A stretch of DNA of 64,000 bases, from the NCBI GenBank assembly GCA_001695595.3, contig MBPM02000004.1, positions 1,116,001 through 1,180,000 on the forward strand, written 5' to 3'. This stretch comes from Plasmopara viticola. Taxonomy: Eukaryota; Oomycota; Peronosporomycetes; Peronosporales; Peronosporaceae. Below, in pieces: positions 36,820 to 45,729 of this stretch (the stretch's first letter is position 1; each line of letters begins with the position of its first letter). A model generated the notes under the pieces. That model was not told where the DNA came from. It searched no databases and was given only the letters and a program-made list of their open reading frames with translations. The position numbers and the translations under genes are program-made.

Positions 36820-37600
36820 TCTAGTGCCGCTCGATCTAGCAGCTACGACAGAAATGGGTTACACGCACTTTTATCATATCTCAACTGCCTTCTATGTATT
36901 AGATGCGGCGAGACTCACTTCGTGCCATATTAATTATCTGGACACGACTTGGTCTTATGGTGGTAAAAGGCAAGACTGTATTACTTATTCATATCATCTG
37001 CATCTTGGAGAGCGCAAACGGAGTCAGTCGGTGGCACTTTACGCAATTTAACAAACAACGAGCTGTGTAAGAGTGGGCACAATGCTCGCCTGTGTGAACT
37101 GTACGTTCTACAGCCATGAGGCAAAACAGATAGCGAACGCACTAAGCAGGTAATATTAGATCTGAGCTGGCGCATACCGCAAGTGCAGCGTTTGCCGGAC
37201 AAAAATGTGCGCCGGAGGTAGAATTATGTGCCGAGATTCAAGGTAAGGCTTTTGTCTAAGGCCGTAAAAACATCAGATCAGAAGCAAATATGCAAGATGC
37301 TTGCCACCTGATCGTTTGTAAAAGTAATTGTTACTGACACCCTCGAGCGGTGCTTTCGACTGAATGCCGTCTGCTTTGATAATTCTAGGCCAACTTTTAC
37401 GTCATAAAAAACTTAAATCACCAGGCACAATTGACTAGGGATTGCTAATTGAATGTCCCGTCAAACATGTCACGCAGCGAACGCTCGCGGTGGGTGGCAT
37501 GGACCCACTATATATTTGAAGTTCAAATAGCATAACACCACATTGAAATAATTCCATAGTCCACATGTAAATTTTTATTAGTTTTGTACAATAATTTCGT
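36820..37600 (+). repeat. Effector 5'-flank segment, displaced from the gene at 42078
   Basis: In reverse complement this aligns with 51130-51630 and 58310-58880, the upstream flanks of the two minus-strand effectors. Anchors are the 'gagtgggcacaatgctcgcc' tract near 37071 and the 'gccacctgatcgtttgtaaa' tract near 37303. It continues to about 37550, where homology with the flank at about 50930 stops. The remaining part of the flank is found at 41880-42077, next to the gene. About 4.3 kb of inserted DNA lies between. Confidence 0.6.
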
Positions 37601-37608
37601 ACGCTAAA
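37601..37608. repeat. MULE target-site duplication, left copy
   Basis: ACGCTAAA directly precedes the left inverted repeat. The partner at 39853-39860 is ACGCTCAA, one mismatch in 8 bp. Mutator-like elements normally produce 8-11-bp duplications. Confidence 0.6.
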
Positions 37609-37702
37609 GGGAAACTTTAATTTTCACTCACCCTTTTTTTAATGTTCACTCACCCGTTGATCAATTGGTCAGATTTATCATTTCTGTAGTGCGCCATACT
37701 TA
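37609..37702. repeat. MULE terminal inverted repeat, left
   Basis: This pairs with 39759-39852. Outermost bases are GGGAAACTTTAATTTTCACT here, against GAAAAACTTAAATTTTCACT on the complement of the other end. Roughly a dozen mismatches occur over the full length, with no indel. Confidence 0.92.
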
Positions 37703-37758
37703 TCTAAACACTTTAAACGCATGTATTTCGACATTTTTTTTGTTAAGGTTCAATTTTA

Positions 37759-39640
37759 TCAGGCTGGGAGAGCGTGACCTTGATCTGCACAAGTTCTCGA
37801 ATTGTGCCCTACTTGATTGCAATTGCGACATCTTCGTCGCGGTGGAGCATTTTCCGCATTCTCCACGTGCTCAAAGTGCGATGGGTTACGCCTGGTAGAA
37901 CTGGATGGTCTACCGCGCGCTTGAACACGCATTGGTTCCTGCAGAGTAACTGTTGAAACATCAAGAATATGATGAAGAAGCACTCTCTTGTTATGATTAT
38001 CAGCAATTGCATACTGACTCCTGTGTTCGTTTAGAGCGTCTTCAATATTCGGCGGAATATTGGCAGCCTCTACCAGTATAGCAGGTTGAACAGGATGCCA
38101 ATCGAAGTCGTCAACCGCAAGTGGCTCTGTGCGACCAAGCAGAACGTGGCGGCAAGGATGTCCCGTTGTCGAAGTAAGCAACTTAGCACAAACGACACGG
38201 TCATTACCGCGATTCCCAACGATATACCGCTGGGTGTACTCTCGATGCGTCCGACGGAGGGCTTCCTCGAAAATTTTTCCCATTACTTGGGAAAATAGCG
38301 GACCGAAATGCAAATCCGCGACAGCCCTCTACTTGGAATGCTTTTGGATGATTCCAGTAAGCTGATTGTCGCAGGCTTGCTTTACTGCAACGTCAACGGT
38401 TAATAAAGTTCCCGCCGAGCTGGCAATCCATTGTTTGAGAGCCGCGTGGGCACGCTCTACGCGGCTGGTAGTCACATGTCAGAAATGGGGTTTGTTATGT
38501 AAGAAAGCCGACACAAATCGGACCTTCCAGACGAGCCAGATTTCCTCGCCGTAACGCATGACTTGAGGATAATTTGAGAATTACTGCTGCATCGCTGCAA
38601 GTTCGTCTTCGTAGCCAGCAATAGTTTCTTGACGGACAAAGCGATGCCATTGCCTTGAAAATTTCTCCCATGCCTCGTTTGTCTCAAATGCTCGATTTTG
38701 TCTTGCTAGGATATTCTTACTAATATGCCATCGGCAAAGTAACCAAACGGCATTTGAGAAAACCCTTTCCAAGGCATTCATCGAAGCAAGTTCCCTGTCC
38801 GTCACAAAGGTGCCGGTGGCTCTCACGCCGGATTGCTGGAATACATCGACGATATGGGACAGTGCCCACACGTTATCAGCCGTGTGCTCACTTTTCATAA
38901 AGCAATACGCAAATGTAAAGGTATTGATCGTTGCCGTACCGCCGATGACGTGAAGCAGGGGGAAGCCATACTTGTTCGTTTTGGAAGTTGCGCCAATAAT
39001 CCGAACGCGGTTGGCACTATAATGTTGGCATATTTCTTTTGCCGACGTTGAGATAATAAGCAAATGCGTGAGCTTCTGCTCCACATCATGCTGTGTGACA
39101 TACAGAGTCCCGCTTGCGAGGTTATCCAACAAAGCGGTCGGAGGTGTCCGCCCTGCTAACAACCTATTTTGCTCCGCTATGCGAAGATTGTAAACGTCCT
39201 GTGCAGTCGAAATAATGCCATCATCTTGGCGCAGCGAGGTGATGATGCGCCCAGGAGTCACCCCGGCGCGTCCCAGAGTCAAAACTACTGCATTTTGCTC
39301 TTCCGTCAATCGTCGTCCTTGTGGATGCGCTGAAACGTGCACAAATGCTTCATGATTGTGCTCTCCGTTGTCCACTTCCACTTGCCAAAGTCCGCCCTCC
39401 AGCCGTATGCTTGCGGCAAATAAAAAACCAGTTGCCTTGATCGTTCCCACGCGCACCCTTTCTCTATCCGGATTTTGCTCCTTTCTCGTACGTCGTCCTT
39501 TGAAGCAGTTCAGGATAAGGAGCTTAACGGCGCCATCTTTTTTATGCCCAACCTTTCTGGTGTGTAACACTACAAGAGCATATCCTTCTGATAAAGAATG
39601 AAAAAAAACGGCATCCTTCGCCTCCTCTAAGGATTGGTAA
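37759..39640 (-). pseudogene. MULE transposase, single frame with three stops
   Basis: The frame runs from about 39640 to 37759 without a frameshift. The N-terminal part ('LEEAKDAVFFHSLSEGY', then 'LWQVEVDNGEHNHEAF') resembles the FAR1/FLYWCH-like DNA-binding region of MULE proteins. The transposase core follows: 'TSKTNKYGFPLLHVIGGT', 'TFVTDRELASMNALE' (second catalytic Asp) and 'LLCRWHISKN' (CxxH motif). 'TSRVERAHAALKQW' comes next, then a SWIM-like finger ('GHPCRHVLLGR') and a terminal CCHC knuckle ('RCRNCNQVGHNSRTCA'). Stops lie at 38581-38583 (TAA), 38479-38481 (TGA) and 38329-38331 (TAG). The usual first Asp (D-x-TYKTN) reads Gly (GGC, complement of 38992-38994). The protein is inactive. 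The exact N-terminus is uncertain. Confidence 0.9.
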
Positions 39641-39758
39641 AAAGTGCAGGAGAGGGAGCTAGGCTGTTCATTGTGGGTGCTTAGTAGGATATGGGCGCGC
39701 AGAAGGATGTGGGAGTAGAAAGTGAGAGTAGAAGATGAGTTTAGTAATGAATTAAGAC

Positions 39759-39852
39759 TAAGTGTGGCGCACTACAAAAATGCTAAATTTGACCAATTGA
39801 TCAACGGGCGAGTGAAAATTAAAGATAGGGTGAGTGAAAATTTAAGTTTTTC
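39759..39852. repeat. MULE terminal inverted repeat, right
   Basis: The inverted partner of 37609-37702. It carries the same pair of internal 'TTTTCACTC(A/G)CCC' units, one with an A-to-G difference. Confidence 0.92.
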
Positions 39853-39860
39853 ACGCTCAA
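39853..39860. repeat. MULE target-site duplication, right copy
   Basis: ACGCTCAA follows the right inverted repeat. It matches the left ACGCTAAA except for one base. Confidence 0.6.
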
Positions 39861-41125
39861 CTGTTTCAGACAAATTTACGGAAGCCAAAACTCTGGCTTG
39901 AATATCTTCAAGTTCCATTCTGGTCCAAATCTTGTCGTACATCCTCTTAATACTAGTTCTAAGCTCCTCTGCGTGTAATCTAGCTGTTCCTTCTGACTGG
40001 GTTTATGTGCAAGTCTACGCGATACTGTCTCTTCGTGACATTATGGAAATTCTAATCTAATCATGAAAAAGCCATAGCTAGAAGTACGAAAACAAAGTCG
40101 CCACAGTAGATGGGGTAATAAAACAATTTTTTGCTGGAACTTGGGTCGAAAAAAAATTGTATCTATTATAAGTCTGGATTTTACACACACTACCATTTGC
40201 CTGCACAAATACTCGTTGCGAAGCTGGAAAGAAGACAAATCAAAGGATTTTGAATGCGCTGTCGCTCGTAATTCCCCAGCACGGCAGCACACAACTCACA
40301 GACAACCGCAAAAGGGCTTTGTGCGCTACATATACGTAAAGCTGTCACTGGATACATTGTTCGCCGTATTTTCATATGTAGCATCATAAGGCGAGTGTGG
40401 GAAAGCACAACCCACTTGCAAGCATTAGGTGACGGCAAGTTTGGATTGTGTTAGGAGTCGATCCTGGCTTGTGAAGGCGTTTTGTCTATGATTTGAAGAC
40501 TGCGGAATGCTCTACGAGAAAAAGTCCATGCTGGCTAGACGTTCAATTAAAGCTTTCATTACTATTGTTGCCCGATCACCGACTTCACCAATACAGTTTC
40601 CAATAATTTATTACTGTCCGTTAGCTTTTGTCGAGCACATAAGTGCATTAGTGTTCTACACCGACTATTTTTTCCCCAATCACCTGCTTATTTTCCTAGC
40701 AGCAGTATCGTCATAACTAGTTTGCAGACGATCAAGTGCCTCGGGGACTTCCCTCCCCCGAGCACTCGGCGCTTCTTCTGTCGTCTAAGGGCTGCCAACT
40801 TTTGCTGATTCGCGATGGATCTATCTCAGCTGTATATGCGTTTCGTATACAATTAGATGATAATACAGTCATAAGATAATAATTGGCTGTGGCAACATTA
40901 TTCAGACGTAAAATACTTGGTACAAGAATGAGGTCAGCCACTGATTCTAAATTTACTTCTTGTTTCAGTGCCTTTAGCAGCCACATAGCCAAGTAAATGT
41001 GTTGCATCTGGCTGCTTGAGCAAAGCAGCAATGACAAAACATTAAGTTGTGGACATAACTCAACATATACTGATTTTGATTTCTTTGAATTTTAAAAACC
41101 ACTGCCAAATCTTTTTTTATTTAAG
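39861..41125 (-). repeat. Inverted effector 3'-flank copy without its gene
   Basis: 40180-40600 aligns with 55340-55640, and 40600-40830 with 48590-48740 and 55755-55930. These are the downstream flanks of the two minus-strand effectors, in the same orientation. Further on, near 41790-41805, 'aggtcacaaattaaaa' is the complement of the 3'-UTR run seen at about 43867 and 32386. The coding region expected beyond it is missing. No ORF here looks like a gene. Confidence 0.5.
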
Positions 41126-41137
41126 AATGGTTTCATG
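41126..41137. repeat. Mini-RTE target-site duplication, left copy
   Basis: AATGGTTTCATG, repeated exactly at 41456-41467 on the other side of the insertion. Confidence 0.9.
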
Positions 41138-41455
41138 TTTTCGGAAAAGGTTGGGGTGACGCCCTCCTTCCAAGCGCGGGGGCTAAATGCCCGCGCGCTT
41201 CGGGCAGGTGCTCTCGGGCATCTGCAGGTCTCTAACGAGTCTCACCCTCGACGCGACGGTCTCCAGCACCAGGGCGCCACCTGGGCTCTTACCAAGTCAG
41301 AACTACACAAAATAATGGAAGACCCTCACGTTCCGGTGCTGGCTGCACTGCCCGCCGAACGAGACTCGACGTATGCGGACACCACTCTATGCCGTGGACT
41401 AGCCATAGAGCCTAGCACGTGCATAACTTGGCAACGCGATAACGTAATACAATAC
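41138..41455 (+). mobile_element. Mini-RTE copy 3, complete, with perfect TSD
   Basis: The 318-bp body has three parts. They are the RTE leader (41138-41272, from 'ttttcggaaaaggttggggt' to 'ctccagcaccag'), a ~36-bp internal piece (41273 to about 41308, 'gcgccacctgggctcttacc') and the RTE 3' end (about 41309-41455). It stops in ATACAATAC just before the duplicated target. Against the full RTE at 27434, about 2.5 kb (27542-30032) and about 0.36 kb (30068-30431) are missing. Both junctions recur in the other two short copies. It presumably moved using RTE proteins supplied in trans. Confidence 0.9.
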
Positions 41456-41467
41456 AATGGTTTCATG
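41456..41467. repeat. Mini-RTE target-site duplication, right copy
   Basis: AATGGTTTCATG, an exact repeat of 41126-41137. The first bases overlap the register of the ATACA tail. Confidence 0.9.
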
Positions 41468-42037
41468 GCGCGACGCAACGCGTAAAGTGTTTCGCACAAT
41501 TTAATTTGGTACAGACAACTTGACCTTACACAGGGAAACTTTCGCAATACTTTAGAGCAGCTCAAACAAAATTAGTAAAAAAAATCACCACTTCGTGATC
41601 TTATTCAAGAAATTTTAACCACACTCGATGATTCTCCTAAACGTATATCCGTAACATTAGATTGCATTCTGCCAAATTTGTGTTGCTACTGCAATTTTCT
41701 TGTTGCAGGAATGTGTACTTTGAGCAAATGATGACACTATCTAGATTGGTGACTTCGTGATTTGATCAAAGCAAGTGTCTAGAGGTCACAAATTAAAAGG
41801 GAGATAATCGCTTTGCAGCTCTTTCATTTAAGTCAGCCCTCCATCCTTAACATCATTATAAGATGGCCTTTCAAGCCAATTGTGATCCTCTTCCCAAAGG
41901 TCCGGTTAAATACCCGGGGCGCTTAGGCTCTGTACGTGCAGTTGCCTATCTCAGGCCATCTGTTAGCATGATACCATCCTTTGAGAGAAGATGTATACCC
42001 ACTGCAAACTCGAGCTTCTCTTTGTTTCTGTTCGAGT
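41468..42037 (+). promoter_or_regulatory. Remnant flank and proximal upstream region of the effector at 42078
   Basis: From about 41880 onward this matches the proximal upstream region of the effector at 48958-50703 (complement of 50761-50890), including 'ggctctgtacgtg' and '..ccatcctttgagagaa'. 41468-41870 is non-coding and probably inverted 3'-flank DNA. Conservation of the proximal ~200 bp across paralogs makes it the likely promoter region. No experimentally known motif was identified. Confidence 0.45.
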
Positions 42038-42052
42038 TATCACTTTTAATTC
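42038..42052 (+). promoter_or_regulatory. Initiator-like element upstream of the effector
   Basis: TATCACTTTTAATTC lies 26-40 bp before the ATG. It resembles the oomycete initiator consensus (TCAYTYY followed by an A/T-rich flank). The complement of the same position before the gene at 56212-57900 has a similar 'gccactctcgatttgcattg'. This assignment rests on position and resemblance only. Confidence 0.35.
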
Positions 42053-42077
42053 GGATTGCAACGACTCAGGACCAAGC

Positions 42078-43751
42078 ATGCGCCTACTCACCTTCGCACG
42101 AACTGCCATCATTGTCCTCTTCAACGTTAGCGCTCGTTCCGGCGCCACCTCGTATACAAGTCGTGAGGAGAGGACGGGCACGTTAAACGCCTCGGATGTT
42201 GCAGCTTCGACCGACATCATCCCAACGAGAGCAAAAGCCATCGATGGGGTGCATGAGAACAACAAGTCCTCTTCTAACGGCAAGAACGAGGAAGCGAGAA
42301 CGATAACTTCTGAGGCTGTGCACGTGATTGATCCCAATATAGAAAAAGGCGAGACGATTGCCAAATTAGCGAGCGATCTGAAGACCGAGCTCGGGCTGGG
42401 AACGCAGGCAAAAACGGGAAATATTGCTAAAGTACTGGAACATGAGCATTGGGCTGCAATGATAAAGGAAACAGACGATTGGTTGCTGAAAAAACCTGTG
42501 AACCCAAAGACTGTTTTCTCGTACATGAAACTCGAGAGTATCTTTGATCAAGACATGGACATGGTCACAATGAGTCACGACCCCAAGCTCCTTTTGTGGT
42601 TCCGCTATATTATGAAGTACAGACACATGGACGACCCAATTTCGAATTACGCAGCATTTGACAACGAAGAGCTTTTGGGACTTTTGGTTAGTCACATGAA
42701 GGCACGAGTGAGTTCAGAACTGGCTCATTCGCTTCACGGTAAGTCACTACCTGATCCGCATCTACAAGCAGTGAAACTGTTTGAAACTTATCGCCACGAG
42801 CCGTCAATGGAGAGCTTTGCTGAGGATATGCTGACGTATATGGTCACGGATTCCATCACAAAGGATCACGTACTCAATGTATGGCTTCAGAAAAAGGAAT
42901 CGCCAATCACCATTTTCAGTGTCTTGCATCTCAATGATGAGGTTGGTCGGCTCGATCTTGACGATATGACTGTGTTTACTGCGTGGCTTAATTACGTTAA
43001 AGTGTACATGATATCGGGTGCTTCGGACTTTGTTGGTGGCAACTTTATTCGATTGCAACTGTCAGCAATGTCAATGCCACGTGCGAAAGCAATGTTTGAG
43101 TCTCATGCAATTGAACATGTGTTTGGAGATGTGGAATACAAGAATGGGAACCTTGCATCGTATTTGCGAGAAGTATGGCAGAGATTTTCTGAATTTATGT
43201 TTAGCAGCTCGCAGCTTTCAGGCAGGAAGATTACGCAGGAGAATTTGTCCACGTTCATGACTGCAATTATATATGTCGCTGTCCACATGAATGCGAGGCC
43301 ATTTGATGGCGCTATAGTGTATGATTTGCTGAAGCCAGCAATTTCGTTTGATGAAATGAAAGGTCTGTTTGAGATTATAAAAAAAGCAGCTAAGCGTTCC
43401 GAAGCCTTGTCAGACAAAGAGCGCTTGGCCGTTGATAAATTTGCCGAGAATATGTTGCGATACCTTTCTGCGTCCTCATTTCCGGTACGACTCTCGCGAT
43501 TCGAGTCCCTTCCCGAAAAGTATACACATGTGAACGCTCAATTTCTCATGGTGTGGTTTAAAAATTTTGTGAAGTATTATATTCTTGTGGAAGAAAAGAG
43601 TCTTGAGAAAGCAGCCTCCATTGTGGTGGATACGTTGCGTGGAGAAATTGCGAAGAGTAAGTTGCATTTAACTTCGTGGCTCAAGGTAATGGAAGAATTG
43701 CGGAAAATTGATGAGCCACTGTGGAATGTGGCGAAACACGCGTTGCCTTAA
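42078..43751 (+). CDS. Secreted LWY/WY-repeat effector candidate (copy A), 557 residues
   Basis: The start is placed at ATG 42078 because the paralogs begin at the same MRLL; an in-frame extension upstream is not conserved. Residues 1-22 form a signal peptide (MRLLTFARTAIIVLFNVSAR). 'SREER' follows at 28-32, then 'RAKA' and 'NEEAR', a degenerate RxLR/EER-like pair. The body is tandem helical modules with the W...Y pattern: 'LLLWFRYIMKYRHM', 'VFTAWLNYVKVYM' and 'LMVWFKNFVKYYI', separated by L-rich helices. These are typical of host-translocated oomycete effectors, which act in plant cells; the target is unknown. The TAA at 43749-43751 replaces a CAA still present in pseudogene P3, so the basic RKRK tail readable just downstream is lost. 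Confidence 0.88.
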   Translation: MRLLTFARTAIIVLFNVSARSGATSYTSREERTGTLNASDVAASTDIIPTRAKAIDGVHENNKSSSNGKNEEARTITSEAVHVIDPNIEKGETIAKLASDLKTELGLGTQAKTGNIAKVLEHEHWAAMIKETDDWLLKKPVNPKTVFSYMKLESIFDQDMDMVTMSHDPKLLLWFRYIMKYRHMDDPISNYAAFDNEELLGLLVSHMKARVSSELAHSLHGKSLPDPHLQAVKLFETYRHEPSMESFAEDMLTYMVTDSITKDHVLNVWLQKKESPITIFSVLHLNDEVGRLDLDDMTVFTAWLNYVKVYMISGASDFVGGNFIRLQLSAMSMPRAKAMFESHAIEHVFGDVEYKNGNLASYLREVWQRFSEFMFSSSQLSGRKITQENLSTFMTAIIYVAVHMNARPFDGAIVYDLLKPAISFDEMKGLFEIIKKAAKRSEALSDKERLAVDKFAENMLRYLSASSFPVRLSRFESLPEKYTHVNAQFLMVWFKNFVKYYILVEEKSLEKAASIVVDTLRGEIAKSKLHLTSWLKVMEELRKIDEPLWNVAKHALP

Positions 43752-43933
43752 AGCCGGAAGCGCAAGACTAGCACTGATTTATAAGGTGAAGAGTTTTGTT
43801 TGCAAGCTAGCGCTAAACGAGTTAATCTAGATTTTTGAAATGCTTCTCTTATTTTCTATATCTTATTTTTTATTTGTGACCTCAGTAGAGTAATAACACC
43901 GCATTTATCTATCATCTCAATGTATTCAGTTCT
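43752..43933 (+). repeat. 3' flank of effector A (left of the RTE insertion)
   Basis: This is similar to 32290-32450 after P3. The first bases still code in frame for SRKRKTSTDL after the new stop, then a TAA. The flank resumes after the RTE insertion at 45069. Confidence 0.6.
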
Positions 43934-43942
43934 AGAGATGTA
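43934..43942. repeat. RTE target-site duplication, left copy
   Basis: AGAGATGTA, repeated at 45060-45068. The paralogous flank at about 32455-32463 has a single copy (the empty site). Confidence 0.85.
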
Positions 43943-45059
43943 ATGTAATGTAATGTATTACGTTATCGCGTTGCCAAGTTATGCACGTGCTAGGCTCAGT
44001 CTGGCTAGTCCACGGCATAGAGTGGTGTCCGCATACGTCGAGTCTCGTTCGGCGGGCAGTGCATCCAGCACCGAGGTCGTATGGGTCTTCCAATTCTTTC
44101 GGTCTTGTGCAAGGGTACGTACCACTTCGAGGTCTTGTGCTATCCGGAGTCGAAAGCCGGAGCCACGGGAAACAAGATTGTGGTCGAGTGTCGAGGGGAG
44201 CGTGGTGCGGGGACGTCCGCGCCATTTTGCTGCGAAGAAGAAGAAGTAGGCACGCATCTGGAGGTTATCTGGAATGTCGGATTTGCGGCGAAGTACATGG
44301 CCAAACAGGCGCCAGCGAGCTTGTGTCAGTCGTGGTCTCAGCGGCCGCTCATCACAGAGGTCGTAGAGTCTTGCATTTGAAATGGGTCGGGGGTAGCGAT
44401 AGCCAAGAGCGTAGCGAAGCTGGCGGCGATGGAAACTCTCGAGGCCGTGGAGCTCTGACTTGGTAAGAGCCCAGTTGTACAGCAGAATCGGTAGAACGTA
44501 GGTGTTGTACAATCGAATGCGTGTCTTGGGTGAGATGAACGTGGGGCGGAGCCAGACGGACCAGAGACGGTGGAGCGCAAGGGTGGCCAGGGACTTGCGT
44601 CGGGATAGATCTTTAATATCGCCGAAGAGTGTTCCGAGCTTCTTAGTGTGGTGCCAGGTTTCTTCTCGGGATCGGGCGTGTCGAGTGGCGCCCGACGGGT
44701 TGCAGTGGCGGCGGATTTCGGTGACTTCGGTCTTGGCTTCGTTTTTTTTTTGGGTTAGAAGGAAGTCATCAATGCGGTGCTCACCTCTATCGTAAATCTT
44801 GGTTTCTCGGAGGCCAAGGATATCGACACGGTAGCGCCGGAGATCTTCGGGGAGTGTTACGTGCTTCTTGCGCTTCGAACCTAGAGAATTCACATTAAAG
44901 GAGCCAATCCGGACGCGGTTGGCGCGATTAAGGGCGTGGAAGGGGGTTTGGCCTGGTGCTGGATACCGTCGCGTCGAGGGTGAGACTCGTTAGAGACCTG
45001 CAGATGCCCGAGAGCACCTGCCCGAAGCGCGCGAGCATTAAGCCTCCGCGCTTGGAAGG
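43943..45059 (-). mobile_element. Internally deleted RTE insertion in the 3' flank of effector A
   Basis: In reverse complement this reads the RTE leader and the start of the endonuclease ('LPEDLRRYRVDILGLRETKI'). It then jumps at about 44750 ('DDFLLTQKKNEAKTEVTEI') to the region behind the RT catalytic box, and continues to the 3' end with ATTACAT units. A single frame, 43979-44893, stays open across the deletion. Both catalytic centres are absent. It lacks the 18-bp 'LGYRYA' duplication seen in the two long copies. A 9-bp target duplication and a paralogous empty site define the insertion exactly. Confidence 0.88.
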
Positions 45060-45068
45060 AGAGATGTA
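45060..45068. repeat. RTE target-site duplication, right copy
   Basis: AGAGATGTA, matching 43934-43942. Confidence 0.85.
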
Positions 45069-45718
45069 TTTACTAAATTTGAGAAGAAAAAACAGCTGCA
45101 GGATAGGTTTGAAAGATCCAGCGCGAATCAGAGGAGGTTGGCAGGGCAGCAGTTAATCAACAAAAAATCAGCGCTTGGCGCTTGGAAGAAAGAAATGACT
45201 GAGGCGCTTATAAATCGCATTGTTAGTCTGCAAACTGATTCTGACTAGACTGCTGCTACGAGAGATAGCAGATGGGCACTGGTCTTAAATTCCAGCTGCG
45301 TATTGTACCTTGGTCTGTCCCTCTGCGACTTTGCGTAAATTTAAATCTACATTGATATGAGCAATAGCGAGTAGTACCTATCAAAATCGTCACAGCAAAG
45401 GGAACAACTGATATAAGCTTTTGCTTGTACGTGTTAAGAGGACAGTTTTTTACTAGTGGAAAGAGCGCCCGATCTCTTTCGGCCTTGGCTGTTTTTAGGT
45501 TACTTTGTCCACGTCAATTTTTCTTGCATCCAAATAAGCAAGTGAAGGATACGCTTGTTGGCAGACCAAGCTTTCTTGCCTACACCTCCACCATGTCACT
45601 TTTAGGCCTAAAGGCTTGGATCTGATCCTTGTAAGAGGGTATGAGACTTAACCAACAAAAATAGACGTTATGCAACTGAACCCGGAGTATTCAGCTGTTA
45701 AGTGATTCATATTGAAGA
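45069..45718 (+). repeat. 3' flank of effector A (right of the RTE insertion)
   Basis: 45069-45290 continues the homology to 32464-32660 after P3. 45340-45450 matches 55140-55220 and the complement of 33080-33190. 45640-45690 resembles 55260-55300. No gene is visible; the ORF at 45425-45625 has no paralog. Confidence 0.55.
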
Positions 45719-45729
45719 AATTCTTCGGA

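Larger units (their letters stand above)
37609..39852 (-). mobile_element. Mutator-like DNA transposon (MULE) with 94-bp TIRs
   Basis: The ends are inverted copies of each other over about 94 bp with no gap: 37609-37702 and 39759-39852. Each end holds two copies of a 'TTTTCACTCACCC'-like unit and the segment 'CCGTTGATCAATTGGTC'. Inside is one transposase frame on the minus strand, which places the element in the MULE group. The conserved ends contrast with a transposase that has three in-frame stops. It sits in the upstream flank of the effector gene at 42078. Confidence 0.92.

Noticed and set aside
41991..42077. N-terminal extension of effector A (29 codons upstream of MRLL)
   Set aside because: The paralogs start at MRLL, which begins a clear signal peptide; the extension is not conserved and overlaps the likely promoter.
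43979..44893. 304-residue ORF as a novel fusion protein
   Set aside because: It is an internally deleted RTE insertion bounded by a 9-bp target duplication; the fusion is a deletion product.
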